Below are positions 16,649 to 25,842 of a DNA stretch of 64,000 nucleotides, piece by piece. Numbering within the stretch: position 1 is the stretch's first letter; each line of letters starts with the position of its first letter. A model generated the notes under the pieces. The model did not search any database. It saw nothing but the letters and a program-made list of their open reading frames with translations, and had not been told where the DNA came from. The stretch is from Brevundimonas fontaquae (GTDB lineage: Bacteria > Pseudomonadota > Alphaproteobacteria > Caulobacterales > Caulobacteraceae). Both the position numbers and the translations under genes were made by a program. Where the stretch lies: contig NZ_CP070968.1 of assembly GCF_017086445.1 (NCBI RefSeq), positions 2,976,001 through 3,040,000 on the forward strand, written 5' to 3'.

Positions 16649-17923
16649 TCAGTGCGAAGCGGTGGAGGTCACTTCGGTCCGCGCCTTGGTGCGGATGCAG
16701 CCGATCGCGAAGATGGTCAGGCCGACGTAGCCCAGCATCGGCACGATGAAGGCGGGCTGAAGCTTGCCGGCCGCATCCGCGATGTGCGCCGCGACCTGGG
16801 GCAGCAGGGCGCCGCCGATGATGCCGAACACCAGCAGGCCCGACGTCGCCGAAGTCGGTGCGGTCGAGCGCTCCAGCGTCAGGGTGAAGATGGTCGGGAA
16901 CATGATCGAGTTGAACAGGCCGATCGACAGAACGGCATAAGCCGCCGTCGGACCGCCGATCTGACTGACGGTCAGGCACAGGACGGCCGCCGCGACGGTG
17001 CAGAAGGCCAGGACGATGCCGGGGCGCACCTTGGTCAGGACGGCAGAGCCGATGAAGCGGCCGACCATGGCGCCGCCCCAGTACAGGGCGACCATCTTGC
17101 CCGCCGTCTCGATGGGGGCGTTCAGGATGTCGGGGCTTTCCAGGAAGTTAGTCAGCATGCCGCCGATGGCGACTTCGGAACCGACGTAGAGGAAGATGGC
17201 CAAGGCGCCGAACACGGCCCATGGCGACGACAGCGCCTTCAGCGGCGAGACCGCATTGTGCGATTCAGGCGCCGCCGCATTGATCTTCTTGCGCGCCGTG
17301 AAGATGAAGACGGCGATCAAGGCGAAGAAGGCGCCCATGCCCAGGAAGGCCATGTCGATGCTGCGCAGCGACTGGGTGCGGGTCGCGGCGGTGACGACGG
17401 CGCCGGCGGCGAAGACGCCGCCCGTGAGCAGGACGTGCGAGCCCAGCCAGGGGCCAACGGTCGTACCCAGCGAGTTGAAGGCCTGCGACAGGTTCAGACG
17501 GCTGGAGGCGCCCTTGGGGCTGCCGAGTTCAGCGACCAGCGGATTGGCCGCGACCTGCAGCAGGGTCACGCCCGAGGCGATGACGAACAGGGCGATCAGC
17601 ACGCCGGGATACCAGTCGGCGGCGGTGGCGGCCGGCACGATCAGGCAGCCCGCGACCATGACGATCAGGGCCCCGATGATCGAGCGGCTGTAGCCCAGCT
17701 TGCTGAGGACCGAGGCGGCCGGCAGCGACATCAGCCCGTAGGCGATGAACCAGGCGAAGGTCGTCAGGAAGGCCTCGGCGTTGTTCAGGTCGAACACCCG
17801 CTTCACCGCCGCGATCAGCGGATCGATCAGCGAGGTCGCAAAGCCCCAGGCGAAGAACAGCGTGGTGACATAGGCGAAGGCCAGGCCTGCGCCCTGGCGT
17901 TTTCCGGCGTCCGGAACGGTCAT
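16649..17923 (-). CDS. Sugar MFS transporter, FucP/GluP family
   Basis: The 424-residue inner-membrane sugar:H+ symporter has 12 predicted helices. ATG 17923 is chosen because GGGGGAT lies just upstream, while the longer frame to 18100 runs through Arg-rich sequence and the receptor terminator. FucP-family signatures are FAYVTTLFFAWGFATSLIDP near the N-terminus, VAANPLVAELGSPKGASSRL (the NPL...G...RL loop) and NSIMFPTIFTLTLERS in the C-terminal half. Members carry fucose, glucose/galactose or N-acetylglucosamine. Its place next to a maltodextrin-type TonB receptor suggests it takes up glucose released in the periplasm. It has its own transcript: the receptor gene upstream ends in a terminator. 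Confidence 0.88.
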   Translation of the reverse strand: MTVPDAGKRQGAGLAFAYVTTLFFAWGFATSLIDPLIAAVKRVFDLNNAEAFLTTFAWFIAYGLMSLPAASVLSKLGYSRSIIGALIVMVAGCLIVPAATAADWYPGVLIALFVIASGVTLLQVAANPLVAELGSPKGASSRLNLSQAFNSLGTTVGPWLGSHVLLTGGVFAAGAVVTAATRTQSLRSIDMAFLGMGAFFALIAVFIFTARKKINAAAPESHNAVSPLKALSSPWAVFGALAIFLYVGSEVAIGGMLTNFLESPDILNAPIETAGKMVALYWGGAMVGRFIGSAVLTKVRPGIVLAFCTVAAAVLCLTVSQIGGPTAAYAVLSIGLFNSIMFPTIFTLTLERSTAPTSATSGLLVFGIIGGALLPQVAAHIADAAGKLQPAFIVPMLGYVGLTIFAIGCIRTKARTEVTSTASH

Positions 17924-18064
17924 GGATGATCCCCCATTGAAATCGAACGGCCGCGCTGTGGTCGCGCGGTTCTCATCCTGCTTGGTTCGGACATCGCGAA
18001 AGGCGCGTCCAGCCGAAAAGCGCCCTCTGTAACGAAACTTTTCCGCCGGCCCGTGGCGCAGGCA

Positions 18065-18102
18065 AAAGAAAAGGGCCGCCTCGCGAACGCGGCGGCCCAA
18101 GT
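18065..18102 (-). terminator. Rho-independent terminator of the TonB receptor gene
   Basis: On the minus strand the stem GGGCCGCC / GGCGGCCC (plus 18073-18080 and 18091-18098, with extra internal GCG/CGC pairing) is followed by TTTTCTTTT. It lies about 20 bases beyond the receptor stop codon and separates it from the MFS gene. Confidence 0.8.
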
Positions 18103-18123
18103 TTGCTCAGAAGAGAGGGGAAA

Positions 18124-20973
18124 TCAGAACTTGTAGTTCAGCCCGACTGCGAAGGTGCGGCCGTAGTGCTGATAGTCGATGGTCCGGCGCTCATCGCCGT
18201 TCTCGAAGGTCTTGAACGGCTCGTCGGTCAGGTTGTTGACCTGAGCCAGAACCGACAGGCCTTCCAGCGGACCGGACTGGAACTCATAGCCGACCTGGGC
18301 GTCGACCACGGTTTCCGCCGCGACCGAACGCAGGGTGCGGCCGTTGCCGAAGCCGGCGACCTCGCCCAGGTAATCCGAGCGATAGCGGGCCGAAATGCGA
18401 GACTGGAAGCCATAACGCTCATAGTAGAGCGAACCGTTGATCACGTTTTCCGACAGACCCGGCAGGGCGGTCGGCGCCTGAGTCGGATCCGGCTGAACTT
18501 CGCTGTCCGTGGTCGAGGCGCTGAACTGGGCGCCGAAACCTTCCAGGGCCGGATGGAAGATGTCGAACGGCGCCGAGATCGAAAGCTCGAGACCCTTGAT
18601 CCAACCGCCTTCGCCGTTGTCGGGCGCGCCGACCAAGCCTTGACGCAACGCCGGCTCGGGGTTCGTCGGCGAAATCACGCCGATCGGATAGCCAGTGAAG
18701 TCGAAGATCTGATTGCGATTATAAACGTAGCTTTCGAGGTTCTTGTAGAAGGCCGCCAGCGAGATGTAGCCCTTGCGATTGGCGAAATACTTCTCGAACG
18801 ACACGTCGATCACGTCGGCGATGAACGGCCGCAGTTCCGGATTACCGCCACCGCCGCCCCACGGAGAACGATTGATGTCGGTCGATAGGGCCTGGCCGGG
18901 GTTATAGCTGTAGTTTCGCGAGGCGCGCATGTCGTCCATGCGCGGACGGGCCAGGGTGCGCGAAACCGCCAAACGCGCGAACATGTCTTCGCCGGCTTCC
19001 AGGATGAAGTTCGCGCTGGGCAGGATTTCCAGATAGTCGTCGCCGCCCGTCACCGCGATAGTTTCGGCCACTCCGGGTCCAACCTGACGCGCCGAGAAGC
19101 CGCTGGAGCTTTGGTCAGTATAGACGAACTGCATGCCGACGTTGCCGGTCAGGGCGCGGCCGAACAGGTTGTGGTCGATGTTGGCGCGGACATAGGCGGT
19201 CGAGACCTTTTCCGTCACTTCCCAGTTGCCTGCGGTGACGTCGGCGTTCGGGTTGCGGATGCGGTTCAACGCGCCGCTGTTGACCAGGCCGAGAGCGTCA
19301 TAGCTCAGCACTGCGCTAATGCCGAGATAGCCCAGGTCGGTCGGGTCCAGCAGGAAGGCCGAGGGCACCGTCAGATCACCGCCGCCGGGGACGCCTAGGT
19401 AGTATTGATCGTTGACGAAAGTCTTCTGGCGTTCGGTGTAGTTGAAGCCGAAGTCCATCGACTTGAACGGACTCTGGTGCAGCTCGCGGGTCACCGAGAA
19501 GCGCGCAGCCTTGATCTCGTCCTCAATGGACGGGGTGTTCATATAGCCGGCTTGGCCCTCAGGGATCACGTCGCCGCCCCAGCCTTGCGGGCTGGTGATC
19601 TTGATCAGCGTGGGATCGGCATAGTTCAGCTGGCTGGTGAAGCGGGTCACGCCGTCGCCGGTCAGTTGGAAGCCCAGGGTGTCCAGCGCGCCGTTGATGT
19701 TGCGGCCGGTGCCGGCGTTGGTTTCCAGGATGATGTCGTTACGCTCGACCTTCGAATAGCTGAGGTCCAGGTTCGCCGACCAATCGTCGCTGAGCGTGAA
19801 CTCGGTGTTCCAACCCAGGGCGGTGATGTTGCTGTCGCGCTTGTTCAGGTCGTTACGAACGACGCCCTTGATGTTGTCCCAGGTGCCGGCGACGATGAGG
19901 CCGTCTTCGACGGTGTAGCCGGGACGCAGCGACGGCGCCGGACGGCAGACGTTTGGCGTCGCGACATTGTTAGTGATCTGACAGCCACCCAGAACGACAG
20001 GATTGGTGCTGCGGTTGGGATTTTCGGCCAAGCCACCCCAAGCCAGCGGGAATTCGATACCGCGCAGAACCTGGGTGTTCTTGAACTCGGAATAGAAGGC
20101 GTCGATCGTGGAGTGGATGCGATCGTTCGGGCGCCATTCCAGCACGCCCATATAGCCGTCGCGCTCCAGCTCCGACGACATCACATAGGGCTTCACGCCG
20201 CCGGTCAGCAGATTGCCGTCCGTGTAGTTTGGATAGCCCCAAGCGTTGAAGCGCTCCGACTGATAGGGCGAGCTCATGTGGGCGTAGCCCAGGGCCACGC
20301 CTAGCGTACCGTCAAGGAACTGGTCGATGTAGGAGATGGTGTAGCGGTCGCCGTTGTCGGTCGTGCCCGAGTTCAGGGCGCCGATCTCGTTCCACTCGTG
20401 GCGATAGTTCATTGCGATGGCCTGGCGGCCGTAGGCCAGCGGGCGAACGGTGCGCAGGTCGACGGTGCCGCCCAGGCCCTGGCCGATCAGGGCCGCGTCC
20501 GGGGTCTTGTAGACGACGACGCTGTTCAGCAGTTCAGCGGGGAACTGGTCGAACTCGACGCCGCGGTTGTCGCCGGTGGTGACCAGTTCGCGGCCGTTCA
20601 GCAGGGCGGTCGTGAAATCGGGGCCCAAACCACGGATGGAGATCGCCTGGCTGCGGCCGTCGAGGCGCTGCATCGTCACGCCGGGAAGGCGCGCCAGGGA
20701 TTCAGCGATCGAAACGTCCGGCAGCTTGCCGATGTCTTCGGCCGAGATGACTTCGACGATCGAGGTGTTGTTCGCCTTGGCCGAGATCGCGGCTTCGATC
20801 GAACGGCGAATGCCGGTGACGACGATTTCGCCGACTTCCGTGGCCTGGTCGTCGGCCTGCGCCGTCGTGGCAGGCGCAGTTTGTGCGTGGGCCGAGCCGA
20901 CCGCCATCAGGGCGGCTGCGCCGAAGGCGACGCCGGATAGCAGGCGCGCGCGCCGGTTGAGACGTTGGAACAT
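18124..20973 (-). CDS. TonB-dependent receptor, MalA-like (maltodextrin uptake)
   Basis: The 949-residue outer-membrane receptor starts at ATG 20973, which has GGAGG six bases upstream; an ATG at 20979 sits directly against that site. The signal peptide covers residues 1-30 (ending GSAHAQ). A TonB-box-like EVGEIVVTG is followed by the plug (SIEAAISAKANNTSIVEVIS, then GKLPDVSIAESLARLPGV and SIRGLG), which is the pattern of the TonB-Xanth-Caul subfamily. The 22-strand barrel ends in an aromatic residue (GLNYKF). In Caulobacter crescentus the related MalA imports maltodextrins and sits in a locus with the same enzymes. Transcribed divergently from GH13 genes, with a shared TGCAAA motif in between, and followed by its own terminator. 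The substrate assignment comes from context and family. Confidence 0.9.
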   Translation of the reverse strand: MFQRLNRRARLLSGVAFGAAALMAVGSAHAQTAPATTAQADDQATEVGEIVVTGIRRSIEAAISAKANNTSIVEVISAEDIGKLPDVSIAESLARLPGVTMQRLDGRSQAISIRGLGPDFTTALLNGRELVTTGDNRGVEFDQFPAELLNSVVVYKTPDAALIGQGLGGTVDLRTVRPLAYGRQAIAMNYRHEWNEIGALNSGTTDNGDRYTISYIDQFLDGTLGVALGYAHMSSPYQSERFNAWGYPNYTDGNLLTGGVKPYVMSSELERDGYMGVLEWRPNDRIHSTIDAFYSEFKNTQVLRGIEFPLAWGGLAENPNRSTNPVVLGGCQITNNVATPNVCRPAPSLRPGYTVEDGLIVAGTWDNIKGVVRNDLNKRDSNITALGWNTEFTLSDDWSANLDLSYSKVERNDIILETNAGTGRNINGALDTLGFQLTGDGVTRFTSQLNYADPTLIKITSPQGWGGDVIPEGQAGYMNTPSIEDEIKAARFSVTRELHQSPFKSMDFGFNYTERQKTFVNDQYYLGVPGGGDLTVPSAFLLDPTDLGYLGISAVLSYDALGLVNSGALNRIRNPNADVTAGNWEVTEKVSTAYVRANIDHNLFGRALTGNVGMQFVYTDQSSSGFSARQVGPGVAETIAVTGGDDYLEILPSANFILEAGEDMFARLAVSRTLARPRMDDMRASRNYSYNPGQALSTDINRSPWGGGGGNPELRPFIADVIDVSFEKYFANRKGYISLAAFYKNLESYVYNRNQIFDFTGYPIGVISPTNPEPALRQGLVGAPDNGEGGWIKGLELSISAPFDIFHPALEGFGAQFSASTTDSEVQPDPTQAPTALPGLSENVINGSLYYERYGFQSRISARYRSDYLGEVAGFGNGRTLRSVAAETVVDAQVGYEFQSGPLEGLSVLAQVNNLTDEPFKTFENGDERRTIDYQHYGRTFAVGLNYKF

Positions 20974-21024
20974 GGTCATCCTCCCTGGGGCTGACCGCGA
21001 TTCTGAACGTCGCGATCTGAAGCC

Positions 21025-21044
21025 GTCGCAAAAATATGCAAATC
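21025..21044. promoter_or_regulatory. TGCAAA-type motif upstream of the TonB receptor
   Basis: GTCGCAAAAATATGCAAATC carries two GCAAA units ten bases apart, about 50-70 bases before the receptor start. The same paired unit occurs upstream of the GH13 gene (21199) and the GH97 gene (25770). It is a candidate binding site of the LacI-family regulator in this locus; that link is inferred from recurrence only. Confidence 0.45.
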
Positions 21045-21198
21045 TTCGGGAATGTTGCAAGCAGTTAATGCGGACGTCTGATTTCCGTCGCACTTCATGC
21101 CGGTTCACAGCCCGTCAACACCCGCAAATGTGCGGTTTCGTGCTGTCATCATGACGCATGGCAGCATTTCAGCGACGCGTTGACAGCCCCGCACATTG

Positions 21199-21217
21199 CT
21201 GCAAAATCTTGCAAATC
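21199..21217. promoter_or_regulatory. TGCAAA-type motif upstream of the GH13 operon
   Basis: CTGCAAAATCTTGCAAATC has two GCAAA units ten bases apart. Its core TGCAAAATCTTGCA differs from its own reverse complement at only two of 14 positions, as expected for a LacI-family operator. It lies 46 bases before the start codon. Confidence 0.5.
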
Positions 21218-21262
21218 GATCTGGAAGGCTTTGCACTTTCCAGACGCAAGGGAGTGAGCGTC

Positions 21263-23080
21263 ATGGCGAGGGGAACCCCCAGAAGGGCCGGACTGCACGC
21301 GGCGTTGGTGGCGGCGGCTCTGATGAGCGGCTGTGCAACGCCGACGACGGCGCAAACCCGCCAGGCTGAAGACGTCCTGTCGGCCCTGCGTCAACGCCTG
21401 CCTCAGGACGAGGTGATCTACTTCCTGCTGCCGGATCGGTTCGCCAATGGCGATGCAACGAACGACCACGGCGGTTACGCCGCTGACCGGCTGAAAAGCG
21501 GGTTCGATCCGGCCGATACCGATTTCTATCACGGCGGCGACTTGGCCGGCGTGACCCAACAGCTGGACTATATCCAGGGCCTCGGTGCGACGGCGGTCTG
21601 GCTGGCGCCCGTGTTCAAGAACAAGCCGGTGCAGAGCCATGGCGACTACACCGGCGCGGCGCACCACGGCTATTGGATCACCGACTTCACCGCCGTCGAT
21701 CCGCACTTCGGCGACGAGGCTGCGATGCGCGCCCTGGTCGAGGCGGCCCATGCGCGCGGGATGAAGGTCTATCTGGACATAGTCGCCAACCACACCGCCG
21801 ACGTCATCCAGTATCGCGAATGCCCGGAAGGCCGCTGCGCCTATCGCAGTCGCGCCGACTATCCCTACACCCGTCGCGGCGGCGTCGACGGTGCACCGAT
21901 CAACGAGGGCTTCGACGGTCGCGACTTCTCGCGCCTGACGCGGCCCGACTACGCCTACACGCCCTATGTCCCGGCGGGCGAAGAGAACGCCAAGGTTCCG
22001 GCCTGGCTGAACGACCCGATCCACTATCATAACCGGGGCGAGAGCACCTTCACCGGCGAAAGCAGCCTGGACGGCGACTTCGCCGGGCTGGACGACCTGC
22101 TGACCGAGGACCCGGTGGTCATCCAGGGCATGATCGACATCTTCGGCGGCTGGATCGACAAATACGGGATCGACGGCTTCCGCATCGATACCGCCCGCCA
22201 TGTGAACCCGGGCTTCTGGCAAGCCTTCATCCCCGCCATGATCGCCCGCGCCGAGGCCAAGGGCATCCCGAACTTCCACATCTTCGGCGAGGTTTATGAT
22301 CCCGATCCGGCGGTGACGGCGCGGTTCACGCGGGTCGACGGCTATCCGGCGGTGCTGGACTTCCCGTTCCAGAAGCAGGCGACCGATGTAGCGGCCGGCA
22401 AGGTCGGGACGGATGCCCTGGCCAAGCTGTTCGACGCCGACACGATCTATGACAAGGGCGCCGAGACCGCCGCCATCCTGCCGACCTTCCTGGGCAACCA
22501 TGACATGGGCCGGGTCGGCTTCTTCGTGAAACAGGCCAATCCGAACGCCGACGACGCCGAGGTGCTGGCGCGCATCAAACTGGCCCATGCCCTGATGATG
22601 TTCAGCCGGGGCGTGCCCACGCTCTATTACGGGGATGCACAGGGCTTCGCCGGCGCGGGCGGATACGGAAACTCGCGCCAGGACATGTGGCCCAGCCGCA
22701 CGCCGGTCTATGCGAACGAAACGCCGGTCGGCGGTCGCCAGCCGGCCTATTCCACGGAGGCCCCCCTCTACCAGGCGATCGCAGAGATGACCCGCATTCG
22801 GGCCGCGGAGCCGGCCCTGCGACGCGGCCGTCAGGTCGTGCGCGCCTATGGCGACAAGCCGGGTCTGTTCGCAATGTCTCGCATCGGCGAGGACGGATCG
22901 GAAGTTTTGGCCCTGTTCAACACCTCCACTGCGCCCGTCACCGCTCAAGTCGAGGTGGAGCCCGGCTCGCTGCGGTGGCAAGCTCTGCGCGGCGATTGCG
23001 CACCTGAATCCTCCGCACCCGCCAGCGTCGCCGTTCGCGTGCCCCCCCTCGATTACCTCGTCTGCAAGAGCGTGCCGTGA
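21263..23080 (+). CDS. GH13 alpha-amylase family lipoprotein (cyclomaltodextrinase/amylase-like)
   Basis: Secreted starch- or dextrin-degrading enzyme of 605 residues. ATG 21263 follows AGGGAG at good spacing and gives a lipoprotein signal with lipobox LMSGC, so surface or periplasmic anchoring is predicted; the longer frame from 21158 crosses the motif region. The (beta/alpha)8 barrel shows the four GH13 regions: DIVANHTAD, then GFRIDTARH (nucleophile Asp near 308), HIFGEVYD (acid Glu near 343) and FLGNHDMGR (third Asp near 414). The N-terminal DRFANGDATNDH segment resembles extracellular alpha-amylases and cyclodextrin-acting enzymes. The gene overlaps the next GH13 gene by GTGA. It probably breaks polymers into maltooligosaccharides for import. 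Precise specificity is uncertain. Confidence 0.9.
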   Translation: MARGTPRRAGLHAALVAAALMSGCATPTTAQTRQAEDVLSALRQRLPQDEVIYFLLPDRFANGDATNDHGGYAADRLKSGFDPADTDFYHGGDLAGVTQQLDYIQGLGATAVWLAPVFKNKPVQSHGDYTGAAHHGYWITDFTAVDPHFGDEAAMRALVEAAHARGMKVYLDIVANHTADVIQYRECPEGRCAYRSRADYPYTRRGGVDGAPINEGFDGRDFSRLTRPDYAYTPYVPAGEENAKVPAWLNDPIHYHNRGESTFTGESSLDGDFAGLDDLLTEDPVVIQGMIDIFGGWIDKYGIDGFRIDTARHVNPGFWQAFIPAMIARAEAKGIPNFHIFGEVYDPDPAVTARFTRVDGYPAVLDFPFQKQATDVAAGKVGTDALAKLFDADTIYDKGAETAAILPTFLGNHDMGRVGFFVKQANPNADDAEVLARIKLAHALMMFSRGVPTLYYGDAQGFAGAGGYGNSRQDMWPSRTPVYANETPVGGRQPAYSTEAPLYQAIAEMTRIRAAEPALRRGRQVVRAYGDKPGLFAMSRIGEDGSEVLALFNTSTAPVTAQVEVEPGSLRWQALRGDCAPESSAPASVAVRVPPLDYLVCKSVP

Positions 23081-24720
23081 CTGCCCTGCCCCTCGATCTT
23101 TCCACGGCTGACGCCGCCCCCGCATTGGCGCACGACTGGTGGCGCGGCGCGGTGCTGTATCAAATCTATCCGCGCAGCTTCGCCGACTCCAACGACGACG
23201 GCGTCGGCGATCTGAAGGGGATTACTCAGCACCTCGACCATGTCGCCTCTCTAGGCGTGGATGGCATTTGGCTGTCGCCCTTCTTCACGTCGCCGATGAA
23301 GGACTTCGGCTATGACGTGTCGGACTATTGCGACGTCGATCCGATCTTCGGCACGTTGGCCGACTTCGACGCCCTGATCGTGCGCGCCCATGCCTTGGGG
23401 CTGAAGGTCGTCATCGATCAGGTGTTTTCTCACACCTCGGACGAACATCCCTGGTTCACCGACAGCCGCGCCAGCCGAAATGGCGCCCATGCCGACTGGT
23501 ACGTCTGGGCCGACGCCAAGCCGGACGGCTCTCCGCCCTCGAACTGGCAGTCGGTGTTCGGCGGCCCGGCCTGGACCTGGGACGCGCGGCGCGGCCAGTA
23601 CTACATGCACAACTTCCTGGCCTCCCAGCCTCAGCTGAACGTCAGGAACCCGGCGGTTCAGGACGCCCTGCTCGCGGCGGCGCGGTTCTGGCTGGATCGG
23701 GGGGTGGATGGCTTCCGACTGGACGCGATCAACTTCGCGATCCACGATCCGTCCTTGCGCGACAATCCGCCGATCCAGGACGGCAAGAAGCGCACGCGGC
23801 CGTTCGATTTCCAGGACAAGATTTACAATCAGTCCCACCCGGACATCATCGGCTTCTTGAACCGCATCCGCGCCCTGACCGACAGCTATGAAGGCCGGTT
23901 CACGGTGGCGGAGGTCGGCGGCGATCACGCCGATCGCGAGATGAAGGAATTCACCGCCGGGAACGACCGTCTGCACTCGGCCTACGGCTTCCTCTATCTC
24001 TACGCCGATACGCTGAAGAGCGAACTGATCGGCGTGGGCGATGGGATGTGGCCGGATCAGCAGGGCGAGGGCTGGCCGTCCTGGACCTTCTCCAACCACG
24101 ATGCGCCGCGCGCCGTGTCGCGCTGGGCCAAGGGCCGCGACGAGAAGGCGTTTTCGGAAATGGCCCTGCTGCTGCTGATGTGCCTGCGCGGCAATGTCTT
24201 CGTCTATCAGGGCGAGGAGTTGGGCCTGCCTCAGGCCGAGGTGCCGTTCGAGCGGCTGGTCGATCCCGAGGCCATCGCCAACTGGCCCGAGACACTGGGC
24301 CGCGACGGCGCCCGCACGCCGATCCCGTGGGTGGCCTCGGCGCCCAACGCCGGCTTCTCGACGGTCGAGCCCTGGCTGCCGGTCGATCCGCGTCATCTGG
24401 CGCTGGCCGTGGATGCGCAAGAGGCGGACCCAACTTCAATCCTGCACGCCGCGCGCCGCATCATCGCCCTGCGTCAAGCCCATCCGGCGCTGCGGACCGG
24501 AGGGCTGGAGATCGAGAGCGCGGGCGACCTGTTGGTCTTCCGCCGGTTCGAACGGGTAGAGGGCGGCGAGCGTCTGCTGTGCGTGTTCAACCTGGGCTTC
24601 GAGGCCGTAGACTGGTCCGCGCCTGCCGGCGCGCGCCGGATCGCGGCGGTCAACTGGACCGAGGCGGACGGATCGACGTTGAGGCCGCTGGCCGGCCTGA
24701 TCTTCGCCGACGCCGGATGA
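23077..24720 (+). CDS. GH13 alpha-glucosidase (oligo-1,6/alpha-glucosidase type)
   Basis: The 547-residue enzyme has no signal peptide and is presumably cytoplasmic, hydrolysing imported malto-oligosaccharides to glucose. The start is the GTG overlapping the upstream stop. The N-terminal WWRGAVLYQIYPRSFADSN is diagnostic of the alpha-glucosidase branch of GH13, as is SVFGGPAWTWD. Catalytic motifs are GFRLDAINF (nucleophile Asp near 216), FTVAEVGGD (Glu near 279) and FSNHDAPR (Asp near 342). The QPQLNVRNP segment matches the usual QPDLNxxNP. It ends five bases from the convergent LacI gene. Caulobacter has a similar GH13 pair beside malA. Confidence 0.93.
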   Translation: MTALPLDLSTADAAPALAHDWWRGAVLYQIYPRSFADSNDDGVGDLKGITQHLDHVASLGVDGIWLSPFFTSPMKDFGYDVSDYCDVDPIFGTLADFDALIVRAHALGLKVVIDQVFSHTSDEHPWFTDSRASRNGAHADWYVWADAKPDGSPPSNWQSVFGGPAWTWDARRGQYYMHNFLASQPQLNVRNPAVQDALLAAARFWLDRGVDGFRLDAINFAIHDPSLRDNPPIQDGKKRTRPFDFQDKIYNQSHPDIIGFLNRIRALTDSYEGRFTVAEVGGDHADREMKEFTAGNDRLHSAYGFLYLYADTLKSELIGVGDGMWPDQQGEGWPSWTFSNHDAPRAVSRWAKGRDEKAFSEMALLLLMCLRGNVFVYQGEELGLPQAEVPFERLVDPEAIANWPETLGRDGARTPIPWVASAPNAGFSTVEPWLPVDPRHLALAVDAQEADPTSILHAARRIIALRQAHPALRTGGLEIESAGDLLVFRRFERVEGGERLLCVFNLGFEAVDWSAPAGARRIAAVNWTEADGSTLRPLAGLIFADAG

Positions 24721-24725
24721 CGGGG

Positions 24726-25739
24726 TCAGCCGCCGCAGGTCTCGCGAACGATCAGCTCGGTCGGAACGCGCTCGGAACGGCCTGCTGCGGCGCCGCCGTG
24801 ATCCAGCAGTTTGGACACCATCAACCGGCCGGCCTTCATGGTGTCCTGGGCGATAGTGCTGAGCGCCGGGCGCGAGTAACGGCTGAACGGCACATTGTCG
24901 AAACCGATGACCGAGACTTGGCCAGGCACCTCGACGCCGGCGTGCAACAAAGCCCTTACGGCTCCGAGCGCGATTTGGTCGGACGCGGCCACGACGCCAT
25001 CGAAATCCAGGCCGCGTCGGATCAGGGCGTCCACAGCGGCCTCGGCGGATTCGACCTCGAAATGCGCAGGCACGATCAGGTCGGCGTCCACGTCCAGCCC
25101 GCTCTGGCTCAAGGCGTCCAGATAGCCGCGGTGACGCTGCATGGCCTCGGGCGGATCCAGATCGCCCAGGAAGACGATGCGCTTTCGCCCCAGCCGCGCC
25201 AGATGCAGCGTCGCGCGTCGCCCGCCGGAGATGTTGTCCGAGCCGATGGAGCAATAGTCCTGGTCGGGCAGTTCGGCGCCCCAGACGACGAAACGATGAT
25301 CGGCGTCGACCAGCCGGTTGAAGGCCGAGTGCAGGCTGGATTGGCCCAGGAAGATCACGCCGTCCGCCCGGCTGGTGTTCAGCGCGGCCGACAGTTCGTC
25401 ATAGTTGGCGGGCGAGATATGGCTCATCAGCAGGTCGCAGCCGCGTTCGCGCGCCGCCTCGCCAACGCCAGCCAGAAGCTCCAGGAAGAATGGGTCGCTG
25501 AGGCGCCCTTCGCGCCCCTGCGGACGCGGCACCACCAGGGCGATGGTGCCCTGGGCGCCGATCGGGCCGGCGGGCATGTGACGGCGGAACGGATAGTCGT
25601 GTTCCTTGGCCAGCTTCCAGATCGTCTGTTTGGTGCGATCGTTGACCGCGGGGCTGTCGTTCAGGGCGCGCGAGGCGGTGGCGATGGACACGCCAGCCAG
25701 GCGGGCGATGTCTTCCAGACGGGTTGTCTTGCGGCTCAA
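24726..25739 (-). CDS. LacI family transcriptional regulator of the maltodextrin locus
   Basis: The 337-residue regulator begins with TTG 25739, preceded by GAGGA nine bases upstream; no in-frame ATG lies near the start. Residues about 6-55 are the LacI helix-turn-helix with hinge (LEDIARLAGVSIATASRALN, then KLAKEHDYPFRR). The remainder is a periplasmic-binding-protein-like sugar domain (DGVIFLG, SIGSDNISGG, VIGFDNVPFSRYSRP). It is divergent from the GH97 gene and convergent with the GH13 pair. It is probably the local repressor, released by maltose or a related sugar and acting on the recurring TGCAAA motifs. Caulobacter carries a LacI-family gene in the equivalent place. Confidence 0.92.
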   Translation of the reverse strand: MSRKTTRLEDIARLAGVSIATASRALNDSPAVNDRTKQTIWKLAKEHDYPFRRHMPAGPIGAQGTIALVVPRPQGREGRLSDPFFLELLAGVGEAARERGCDLLMSHISPANYDELSAALNTSRADGVIFLGQSSLHSAFNRLVDADHRFVVWGAELPDQDYCSIGSDNISGGRRATLHLARLGRKRIVFLGDLDPPEAMQRHRGYLDALSQSGLDVDADLIVPAHFEVESAEAAVDALIRRGLDFDGVVAASDQIALGAVRALLHAGVEVPGQVSVIGFDNVPFSRYSRPALSTIAQDTMKAGRLMVSKLLDHGGAAAGRSERVPTELIVRETCGG

Positions 25740-25769
25740 CGTCGCGGGTCCTCACAGCAGCATGGTGAA

Positions 25770-25792
25770 GCTGCAAAATTTTCTGCAAATAT
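25770..25792. promoter_or_regulatory. TGCAAA-type motif between lacI-type gene and GH97 gene
   Basis: Two TGCAAA units, TGCAAAATTTTCTGCAAAT, lie with a 12-base period around an AAAATTTT core. The site is about 50 bases before the GH97 start and about 32 bases upstream of the LacI-type gene's own start, so it could serve both directions. Third occurrence of the motif in this locus. Confidence 0.5.
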
Positions 25793-25842
25793 TTCAGCCA
25801 CCGTTCGCGGCGGTTGGCAAGAGGCGGCGTAACGGAGTTCCC

